Positions 1-5,630 of a DNA stretch of 5,887 bases are shown piece after piece. Location of the stretch: positions 1 through 5,887 of the forward strand of contig DAOWDZ010000196.1 in the NCBI GenBank assembly GCA_030638765.1, in the 5' to 3' direction. This stretch comes from Desulfocapsa sp. (GTDB lineage Bacteria; Desulfobacterota; Desulfobulbia; Desulfobulbales; Desulfocapsaceae). Within the stretch, counting starts at the first letter, position 1; the number at the start of each line of letters is the position of its first letter. Under the pieces are notes generated by a model. It saw only the letters and a list, made by a program, of their open reading frames with translations, searched no databases and was not told the DNA's origin. Both the position numbers and the translations under genes were made by a program.

Positions 1-1956
1 AGCTTTAGCCTCTACCCGCTTCTCTTTCATATCAGAAAGTTTCAGGGACATGCTTGTTTTCTTTACTCGTTCCGATGCTTTTGCAGCTTCGTCGGCAATA
101 ACCTTCAAACCATCATCTTCCTGTACCCTTTTCCCGGATTTCTTTTTCAACATGGCAAGATCAAAAGCTCTTGTACCAAACTTCTCATAGGAAACTGGTG
201 CCACCTGATCCCAGGGCAGCGAATTATCAAGATACTGCTCCCCCGATTCGAGATGCTGAAATAGACTTGGTAAAATAATATCGGGTTCAACACCTTTGTA
301 CTGGGTTGAGCCACCATTCACGCGATAAAATTTCTGAATAGTTACCTTTAAGGCACCAAGGTCTTCGTATTTTTTCAAATGAAGTAGTGGGATATTGTCG
401 TTCATATCGATAAGAGTCTGAACGGTTCCCTTTCCATGGGTATGTGCTCCGCCAACAATAACCGCCCGTCCATAATCCTGTAGAGCAGCTGCTAAAATCT
501 CAGAAGCTGAAGCTGAGAACTGATTAACAAGCACAAGTAACGGCCCATCCCAGGTAACTGAGGAATCGTCATCACTAAGCACTCTTTTATTCCCATAACT
601 ATTTTTCACAAGAACAACGGGACCTTCTTGTATAAATAATCCCGTTGTATCCACAGCATCCATGAGTGAACCACCACCATTATTTCGAAGATCAAGAATA
701 AGCCCTTTGATCCCTTTTTTCTTTAACTCTTCAATGGCAATTCGGGTATCATCAGTGGAATTTCTGGCATCAGCAGATCCGTTACGGGTTTTTTCGAAAT
801 CACGGTAAAAACTCGGTATCATCACATAACCAACCTTATCACCGTTTGGCCCCTCCATTAGAGTGGATTTCACAAAAGTTTCTTCGATTTGTACCACGTC
901 ACGCAGGATTGGAATCAGCTCTTTAGTACCATCTGGTTTTTTAACAGTAAGGCGAACTTCTGACCCTTTGGGCCCTCGAATAAGGCGCACAGCATCACGA
1001 AGACGCATATCTGTAATCTCCACAGATTCCTTTGCCCCTTGAGCAACTTCAAGGATTATGTCTTCAGCCTCCAATCGCCCCTGACGGGCCGAGGCCGATC
1101 CTGGAATAATATTCACAACTTTTATATAACCATCCTCTTCCCGAAGAAGAGCGCCTATGCCTTCAAGACTACCCCGCATATGGATATCGAAGTCTTCCTT
1201 ATTGGCAGGTGGCATATAGTTAGTATGAGGATCGAAGGCTCGTGTCACAGCGTTAAAAAAACGGTCGTAATGATCTTGTTTGGTCTCCTGATGCATTCGA
1301 TTGAAAAAATTCTTGTTCCGATTGGCAATCTTTTCCTCAGCCTCGGTCCACAATTCAGCGTCACTTTTTAGAGGCTCTTTTTCCTTCGTTTCCAGTTTCT
1401 TACTTTCATCCCGATCTTCAACAAGGTCAAGATAACGGGAAACAATCTGAGCCTTGAGTATTTTCCGCCAGCGCTCTGACAAATCCGTAACATTTGTTGC
1501 ATATTTCAATTTGTCAGGATCGGTTTCATACCCTTCATCCCGATTATAATCAAAACCAGTAGTAAGAAGATGAACTGTTATTTTTTCAACCTCATCCACA
1601 CGAGTTGCCAGTATTTTATAGCCAACATCCGGTAAAACAATGCTCCCTCTCAGAAGGTTGTTATCAATACCAGGAGCCAAACCAGACAGCCTGTCCACAT
1701 CGGATTGCAGCAAAAAACGTTTCTGATAATCAAGCTGCTTCAGATAGAGATCAAAAGCCGCAAAAGCCAAATCATCAGTCATTGCTTTGTCACTGAAATG
1801 CATCACTGGAAGTTGTTTACCAAGCATAAAACCTATCAGTTTATTGCGGGATAAATCAGCGACTGCCGAAGAATTAGACTTCGCACTGGAGAATACAGGA
1901 AAAAAGAAGCTCACGACCACAATGCAGGTCAAAAATAAAGGGAATTTTTTTTTCAT
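1..1956 (-). CDS. prc: Tail-specific (C-terminal processing) protease Prc/Tsp, S41 family, C-terminus cut by window edge
   Basis: Reading the minus strand from ATG at 1956 gives 652 uninterrupted codons to base 1 with no stop, so the gene continues past the left edge. Residues 1-25 form a signal peptide (MKKK, a hydrophobic core, then SSA|K), placing the enzyme in the periplasm. A helical N-terminal TSP domain (about 30-240) ends in DPHTNY (242-247). A PDZ domain follows (about 258-350, with GSLEGIGALL from 262 and RLIRGPKGSEV). The S41 core contains LDLRNNGGG (421-429), FSASASE (480-486) and GKGTVQ (508-513). By alignment with E. coli Prc the catalytic dyad is Ser483 and Lys509. YKGVEPDI (553-560) leads into the DUF3340-type C-terminal region. 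E. coli Prc has 682 residues, so only a short tail is missing. The family degrades proteins from non-polar C-termini and processes envelope substrates. The start is preceded by only a weak Shine-Dalgarno (GAG) and followed by nine A's. Identity is very secure; native substrates are unknown. Confidence 0.97.
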   Translation of the reverse strand, partial: MKKKFPLFLTCIVVVSFFFPVFSSAKSNSSAVADLSRNKLIGFMLGKQLPVMHFSDKAMTDDLAFAAFDLYLKQLDYQKRFLLQSDVDRLSGLAPGIDNNLLRGSIVLPDVGYKILATRVDEVEKITVHLLTTGFDYNRDEGYETDPDKLKYATNVTDLSERWRKILKAQIVSRYLDLVEDRDESKKLETKEKEPLKSDAELWTEAEEKIANRNKNFFNRMHQETKQDHYDRFFNAVTRAFDPHTNYMPPANKEDFDIHMRGSLEGIGALLREEDGYIKVVNIIPGSASARQGRLEAEDIILEVAQGAKESVEITDMRLRDAVRLIRGPKGSEVRLTVKKPDGTKELIPILRDVVQIEETFVKSTLMEGPNGDKVGYVMIPSFYRDFEKTRNGSADARNSTDDTRIAIEELKKKGIKGLILDLRNNGGGSLMDAVDTTGLFIQEGPVVLVKNSYGNKRVLSDDDSSVTWDGPLLVLVNQFSASASEILAAALQDYGRAVIVGGAHTHGKGTVQTLIDMNDNIPLLHLKKYEDLGALKVTIQKFYRVNGGSTQYKGVEPDIILPSLFQHLESGEQYLDNSLPWDQVAPVSYEKFGTRAFDLAMLKKKSGKRVQEDDGLKVIADEAAKASERVKKTSMSLKLSDMKEKRVEAKA

Positions 1957-2085
1957 CAGTTGCTCGGTGGAATAAGAGTAAAAAGATTGTTGCGCTGAAG
2001 CGATCCAATGGTACTTTAACAATATACAAAAGAAAAAAATCTACCAGAATCTGACTATAAATACCAACACAAATACGATACTTCC
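1957..2085. promoter_or_regulatory. Divergent intergenic region between prc and the MazG-like gene
   Basis: Both flanking genes start outward from this AT-rich 129-bp gap, so it must hold their promoters unless they are read from further away. For the plus strand, TATAAA at 2056-2061 could be a -10 box, but no -35 match lies at the right distance. For the minus strand, TATATT (plus-strand aatata, 2021-2026) could be a -10 box, with only a poor TTCTGG 17 bp upstream. No convincing operator palindrome was seen. The promoter assignment is inferred mainly from gene orientation. Confidence 0.3.
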
Positions 2086-2403
2086 ATGGAAAAACTACGA
2101 ACAAGTCTTCGTGAATTTGCATCGGCCAGAAAATGGCAGCAATTTCACACCCCAAAAAATCTATGCATGGCACTCAGTGTGGAAACAGCAGAACTCATTG
2201 AGATTTTTCAATGGCTGGAAGGAGAAAAAAGCCATAATATTGACACAACTACCCGACAACATGTTGCTGAGGAGGTCGGTGATGTAATGATCTATCTCAC
2301 CATGCTGGCAGATAAATTCAACCTAAATCCGCTGGACTGTGCGAAAGAGAAAATGAAACTCAATGCAAAAAAATACCCTGTTGAGACAACGAATAACTTA
2401 TAA
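2086..2403 (+). CDS. MazG-like nucleotide pyrophosphohydrolase (dCTPase / RS21-C6 type)
   Basis: This 105-residue, all-helical protein resembles the single-domain MazG-like family that includes eukaryotic dCTP pyrophosphatase 1. Those enzymes hydrolyse (d)NTPs to the monophosphate and pyrophosphate, using Mg2+, in the cytoplasm. Visible signatures are RKWQQFHTPKNL (15-26), which matches the RxWxxFHxPRNL substrate-pocket segment of dCTPP1, the metal-binding pairs E33xxE36 (in ETAELIEIFQW) and E63xxD66 (in EEVGDVMIYL), and the closing NAKKYP (93-98). All four expected acidic ligands are present, so the enzyme looks intact. It lacks the duplicated domains of E. coli MazG (about 263 residues), so the mazG symbol is withheld. 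No Shine-Dalgarno is visible before the ATG and no in-frame alternative start lies upstream, so initiation may be weak or leaderless-like. Its likely role is housecleaning of nucleotide pools. The preferred base cannot be read from sequence. It has no evident functional link to the pilus genes that follow. Confidence 0.9.
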   Translation: MEKLRTSLREFASARKWQQFHTPKNLCMALSVETAELIEIFQWLEGEKSHNIDTTTRQHVAEEVGDVMIYLTMLADKFNLNPLDCAKEKMKLNAKKYPVETTNNL

Positions 2404-2426
2404 TATGCAAAATACAACTTTATTTT

Positions 2427-2455
2427 TTGTTTTTGCTGCTTTAGTGTGATACCAT
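2427..2455 (+). promoter_or_regulatory. Candidate sigma70-type promoter for the Flp-like pilin gene
   Basis: TTGTTT (2427-2432) is followed after 17 bp by TACCAT (2450-2455). A TG two bases ahead of the -10 box gives an extended -10 (TGATACCAT). Each hexamer is only a partial match (3/6 and 4/6), but the spacing is ideal and the position fits a leader of about 70 nt before the pilin start. No sigma54 GG/GC pair was seen. This is an inference from motif and location. Confidence 0.35.
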
Positions 2456-2516
2456 AACTAAGAACACTGAAGTACCTAATTTTACTAAAAAGAATTTTAG
2501 CACTTTTAATTCCAGC

Positions 2517-2522
2517 AGGAGG
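2517..2522 (+). promoter_or_regulatory. Consensus Shine-Dalgarno of the Flp-like pilin gene
   Basis: AGGAGG sits 8 nt before ATG 2531. It is the only perfect ribosome binding site in the window. It fixes the start of the pilin gene and suggests strong translation, as expected for a major structural subunit. The other pilus genes have occluded, absent or coupling-dependent sites. Confidence 0.85.
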
Positions 2523-2530
2523 ATTTTCAC

Positions 2531-2788
2531 ATGAAACTGTTACGAAACCAATCAGGCCAGGGTATGACCGAATATATCATTATTGTTGCCGTTGTAGCTC
2601 TAGCCGGCATCGCCGCTTTCTCATACTTTGGTAAGACACTCCGCGGTTCTGCTGCTGATATTAGTGAAACACTGGCTGGTTCTCCTGACAAAGCAACCTC
2701 AGCCCAGGCTGGTGCTGATGAAGCTGTTACAGAAGCCGCAACAGATGCAAACATGAAAACATATGTTGACCATAAGGCAGCAAACTAA
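2531..2788 (+). CDS. Flp-like (type IVb) major prepilin
   Basis: An 85-residue small prepilin. A short basic leader (MKLLRNQSG, 1-9) is followed by QGMTEYIIIVAVVALAGIAA. Cutting after Gly9 puts Glu14 at +5 and Tyr15 at +6, the hallmark of Flp/Tad pilins cleaved by a TadV-type prepilin peptidase. The hydrophobic helix (about 16-33) would anchor the precursor in the inner membrane and form the filament core after assembly. The remaining roughly 50 residues are polar and rich in Ala, Asp, Glu and Thr (SPDKATSAQAGADEAVTEAA and onward). Mature Flp pilins are often only about 50-60 residues, so this tail (mature form 76 residues) is long. There are no cysteines. The perfect AGGAGG and the first position in the cluster support a role as the major subunit. 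It could instead be a pseudopilin of a related secretion apparatus. Confidence 0.85.
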   Translation: MKLLRNQSGQGMTEYIIIVAVVALAGIAAFSYFGKTLRGSAADISETLAGSPDKATSAQAGADEAVTEAATDANMKTYVDHKAAN

Positions 2789-2852
2789 CGCCAGAAGTGA
2801 TTTTACAGGTAGACATTACTGGTACCCCCCTCAGAATAAGAACAATATAACG

Positions 2853-2873
2853 TTTTGTAATTCCATTACGAAA
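2853..2873. repeat. Palindrome in the flp-tadG spacer (possible operator)
   Basis: The arms GTAAT (2857-2861) and ATTAC (2865-2869) are perfectly complementary around TCC. The symmetry extends outward through TTT (2853-2855) and AAA (2871-2873), with a single T/G mismatch (2856/2870). A 21-bp dyad of this form is the size of a dimeric regulator's operator. Its right arm overlaps the candidate -35 at 2866. It could also fold in RNA as a nine-pair stem with one G-U pair, but no U-tract follows, so it does not look like an intrinsic terminator. Confidence 0.45.
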
Positions 2874-2893
2874 TAAAAGAATACCTTTATACT
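2866..2893 (+). promoter_or_regulatory. Candidate internal promoter for the tadG-like operon
   Basis: TATACT (2888-2893) matches the -10 consensus at 5/6 positions. TTACGA (2866-2871), 16 bp upstream, is a weak -35 (3/6). Transcription would begin near 2900, leaving a leader of less than 20 nt before GTG 2917. It may instead be chance in an AT-rich spacer, with the downstream genes reached by read-through from the pilin promoter. Confidence 0.27.
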
Positions 2894-2914
2894 CCATCGA
2901 TGGTTTTAAGGGTA
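2882..2914 (+). promoter_or_regulatory. Predicted RNA hairpin enclosing the tadG-like Shine-Dalgarno
   Basis: TACCTTTA (2882-2889) can pair with TAAGGGTA (2907-2914) over eight positions, seven Watson-Crick and one G-U. Inside it the 10-bp palindrome CCATCGATGG (2894-2903) adds a three-pair stem with a TCGA loop. The only Shine-Dalgarno for the next gene, AAGGG (2908-2912), lies wholly in the 3' arm and the stem ends two bases before the GTG. Folding would hide the ribosome binding site in transcripts that read through from the pilin gene. No ligand-binding architecture is visible, so this is an RBS-occluding stem at most, not a recognisable riboswitch. Confidence 0.45.
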
Positions 2915-2916
2915 AA

Positions 2917-4659
2917 GTGCAGCCAATGACACCTAACAACCAAAAAGGGCAAGCATCTATTTTCGTACTTGCCTTTATTGGTGTCATTTTAGTCTGCACT
3001 ATCTTCCTCTACCAATCCGGCCGTATCACCACTGAAAAGATGCAGCTTCAAAATGCTGCTGATGCTGCTGCCTTCAGCGCCTCCACTCTGGAGGCTCGTT
3101 CTCTCAATTTCTGCGCGTACACCAATCGTGCCATGGTTGCCAATGAAGTGGGCATTGGACAGATGATTGGCCTCCTCTCTTTGATTGATGAAGTTAAAAC
3201 CATAGGCAGTAACTTCCAGGACTTTGCTGAAGCAGTTACCGCCAGTTGTCTTGCAATTCCCCTTGTTGGTGAGGCAATATTAGCAGCTGTTTCTCCTTTT
3301 ATTGATCCCCTCGAAGTCATCGGAACCATACTGAATGAAACGGGGATTGCAATGGAAGATGTTATGGCTGAAATAGCTGCCCCGATAATCCGTGCTCTTT
3401 CAATCGTCAATGAAGTGTATAGCTTTAGCCAGACGGCCTACCATGGAGCTACCATTTTCATGGTAACGACAACACTTTTCAAAACAATTGAAGATAACGT
3501 TCCAGGAACGTCACCCTTTAAGATGAAGGATATTTTCAATCAGGACAGACCTGGAGCTCACCTTTCTGATCTCGGCATTCTTGCACTAGCCGGACACATA
3601 CCCACTTATTGGCATGGTTATACAAAAAGATACAAACCAGGGAAAATAAAAGAAAACGAAGGAATGCAACGACTGGCTGCGACCATCAGGACCGCACGGG
3701 ACCCATTCAGTAAAGACTGGGACGGAGCTGACCCACCATCAAATGTCACTGATGATCTCTGTAAAGACAGTACTTTTAAAACACGAAACTGGCATCTCTG
3801 CCTTGACCTCAAGTTTGAAGTAAGTAAGAGTATTACAATTGCCTCCATTGACATCTGGGCAGAATTTGACACTGGTTTTGGCAGCCAGGGTGCCTCAGAG
3901 TTACGGTATAAAGATACCAACTATAACTGGTCAGCCATAGATACGGCAGCCTTTGGCGTAGATCTTTCCTGGGGGTATAAAGCTACATTTCTTACCTACA
4001 CCGATGAGGATTCTTTTGACATTGGCATCGAGATTCCGGTGGGCGGCAGTGGTTATCAGGCGGCAAGCGAGGTGCGACTCACTCTCAGCGACATGCCGAA
4101 CGATCTGAGAAACACAACATCCATACCAGGTGCATACGGCTTGAAGTCAAAGAGCTTCCTTTCCTGGGAGCAGGCCGCTCTGGAAATGGAAGAAAACAAC
4201 ATAGAAACCTATTCCGGCCTTGCGCCATATCGAGGTATGGGTACTACTGAAGAGAAAGAACCTGCCTACACCATCCCTTTTATGTCCCCTTTTTATCTTG
4301 TTGGCGTGGTCAGAAAAGTAAGTGATATCAACAAAACAGGCCCCAAATTTAGCGGCAACCTGAATATCCTGGAGGAAAACCCTCAAATTACTGAAATAGG
4401 AGCCATCGCCAAATCGGAAGTCTACTACAAACGGCCCAGCGATTTATCCTATTTTCTACGAGGTGATGAAGATAATGAGAAGGCAAATGTATTTGGCCCA
4501 TTCTGGCAGGCAAGACTTGCCAAAACCAATAACATTGATCGCTTTCTTGCGTTAGCCATTCAGCATAAGACCATATGGCTTGCCAAACACGACGCTGAAG
4601 AAGTCCCTGGGCTTGAATCACTCGAAAAAGGTTTCATGACTCTCCTCGACATATTCTAA
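2917..4659 (+). CDS. Tad-domain (TadG-like) pilus assembly protein
   Basis: A 580-residue protein with an N-terminal Tad domain. KGQASIF (10-16) leads into one transmembrane helix (about 15-33). LQNAADAAAFSAS (44-56) and ARSLNFCAYTNRAMVANEV (60-78) follow, which is the signature of TadG-related proteins. The long remainder is presumably periplasmic or carried outward. It has an amphipathic, hydrophobic-rich stretch at about 110-200 and a soluble C-terminal half with few cysteines. C282 and C295 are close enough for a disulfide. The residue at +5 after G11 is Phe, so unlike its neighbours it lacks the E+5 of true prepilins and may stay membrane-anchored. The GTG start is chosen because AAGGG lies just upstream. 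ATG 2926 (577 residues) is a real alternative, since the spacing to GTG is short. The stop overlaps the next start (TAATG). TadG-type proteins are needed for pilus biogenesis in known Tad loci, but their exact role is unclear. The C-terminal region was not recognised. Confidence 0.82.
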   Translation: MQPMTPNNQKGQASIFVLAFIGVILVCTIFLYQSGRITTEKMQLQNAADAAAFSASTLEARSLNFCAYTNRAMVANEVGIGQMIGLLSLIDEVKTIGSNFQDFAEAVTASCLAIPLVGEAILAAVSPFIDPLEVIGTILNETGIAMEDVMAEIAAPIIRALSIVNEVYSFSQTAYHGATIFMVTTTLFKTIEDNVPGTSPFKMKDIFNQDRPGAHLSDLGILALAGHIPTYWHGYTKRYKPGKIKENEGMQRLAATIRTARDPFSKDWDGADPPSNVTDDLCKDSTFKTRNWHLCLDLKFEVSKSITIASIDIWAEFDTGFGSQGASELRYKDTNYNWSAIDTAAFGVDLSWGYKATFLTYTDEDSFDIGIEIPVGGSGYQAASEVRLTLSDMPNDLRNTTSIPGAYGLKSKSFLSWEQAALEMEENNIETYSGLAPYRGMGTTEEKEPAYTIPFMSPFYLVGVVRKVSDINKTGPKFSGNLNILEENPQITEIGAIAKSEVYYKRPSDLSYFLRGDEDNEKANVFGPFWQARLAKTNNIDRFLALAIQHKTIWLAKHDAEEVPGLESLEKGFMTLLDIF

Positions 4660-5630
4660 TGATAACCCCACACAAAAACAATCGATCCCTGAACCAGCAG
4701 GGTCAAGCAGCTACAGAATTTATCATCGCCTCAGTCTTTTTGCTCGTTCCGCTTTTTCTCATCATCCCGATACTTGGAAAATTTATAGATATCAGACATG
4801 CCGCAATCAACAAGGCACGATTCGAGGCATGGGAATACACCGTCTGGGATCTCCCGGATAAAACTCCACGAATTGATATTAAAAGCAGTGAAAGCGCTGG
4901 AATGCGAAAATTTGATGCCACTCAAGCAAGAGCGAAACACTATTTCTTCAGTGATCCCACTTCGGACACATATTCTGATCCAAATGCATCTTTTAAAGCA
5001 AATCCTCAATGGCTGGATCACAGAGGAGACTCCCTTTTTACATCCACTGACATTTTCACTGGAACAATACAAAAAAATGAAACTCCTGCCACCTTTGGAG
5101 AGAACTCACCGGATATTTTAAATTTCTTTTTTGATGCAATGGGTCTTGTCACATCGGTGTTTTCTGCAATCCTGCAATTTGAACAGGTTGACGGCACATT
5201 CGATGTACTAAAACCAGAATACAGAAACAACTATGTCAGCTCCCATGTGAATGTTGAAGTGCGTTCACTCGGCGACATTCTGCCTCGATATTACCTTGGC
5301 GGAGAGCGGTCATCCAAAGACACCACCCCACTCACAATTCATGCCAAAGCTGCTGTTCTCAGTGATCCCTGGAATTCAGGAAGCACTGCAAATGCCAGCG
5401 CTGAAAGCCGGGGACTAGTCTTGACAGCATTCCTCAGCCCTTTATCAACTGTTGTGAACGACATTATTGGTGGGATAAATAAAGGATTGGACTATATCCC
5501 ACTCATCGACATCAAACTGCCCTCCATGCCGGAATTCGGCTATGTGGATGATGATATTATCCCGCATGAATTCCTGGAAGAACATCCCGGAGAATCCAAG
5601 GAAGAGTTTCGTCTGAACTATTATGAATAA
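4659..5630 (+). CDS. TadE-like pseudopilin / minor pilus protein
   Basis: A 323-residue protein with a prepilin-type start. A 15-residue leader ends in NQQG, then QAATEF places Glu20 at +5 and Phe21 at +6. One hydrophobic helix follows (about 22-43). RHAAINKARFEAWEYTVW (46-63) matches the A-rich, aromatic segment after the helix in TadE-like proteins. Characterised TadE and TadF are pseudopilins cleaved by the TadV peptidase, and the site here predicts the same. At over 300 residues it is longer than classical TadE (about 190-200 residues). The extra length is a polar exported domain without cysteines, plus a weakly hydrophobic stretch (about 255-285) and an acidic C-terminus. There is no Shine-Dalgarno before ATG 4659. 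Translation probably depends on ribosomes finishing the preceding gene, whose TAA shares one base with this start. Family assignment is good. The exact subtype and role, minor subunit or assembly factor, are inferred. Confidence 0.82.
   Translation: MITPHKNNRSLNQQGQAATEFIIASVFLLVPLFLIIPILGKFIDIRHAAINKARFEAWEYTVWDLPDKTPRIDIKSSESAGMRKFDATQARAKHYFFSDPTSDTYSDPNASFKANPQWLDHRGDSLFTSTDIFTGTIQKNETPATFGENSPDILNFFFDAMGLVTSVFSAILQFEQVDGTFDVLKPEYRNNYVSSHVNVEVRSLGDILPRYYLGGERSSKDTTPLTIHAKAAVLSDPWNSGSTANASAESRGLVLTAFLSPLSTVVNDIIGGINKGLDYIPLIDIKLPSMPEFGYVDDDIIPHEFLEEHPGESKEEFRLNYYE

Noticed and set aside
1039..1975. Plus-strand open frames at 1039-1371, 1605-1796 and 1787-1975
   Set aside because: They lie antisense to the prc gene, have no recognisable protein features, and the opposite frame carries all diagnostic protease motifs.
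1874..2173. Minus-strand frame of 99 codons across the prc/MazG-like gap
   Set aside because: It overlaps the starts of both real genes in the wrong frame or strand, and its translation shows no domain or sensible signal.
2375..2388. Short inverted repeat GTTG-AGA-CAAC at the end of the MazG-like gene
   Set aside because: The stem is only four to five pairs, lies within the coding sequence and has no following U-tract.
2086..2403. MazG-like gene as part of a toxin-antitoxin or defence island
   Set aside because: No toxin, antitoxin, nuclease or other defence gene is adjacent. The protein matches housecleaning dCTPase-like enzymes and the neighbours are a protease and pilus genes.
2485..2500. 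CTAAAA/TTTTAG inverted repeat in the pilin leader
   Set aside because: Six A/T-dominated pairs in an AT-rich leader are expected by chance, and the pair does not include the Shine-Dalgarno.
2791..2824. Possible terminator hairpin after the pilin gene (CCAG ... CTGG)
   Set aside because: The stem is broken by mismatches beyond four pairs and is followed by a C-run rather than a U-tract, so termination is not supported.
2527..5230. Other open frames inside the pilus genes (for example 3048-3410 minus, 4731-5072 minus, 4798-5121 plus)
   Set aside because: Shadows of the coding frames: no ribosome binding sites and no recognisable motifs, while the overlapping frames encode clear Tad-family proteins.
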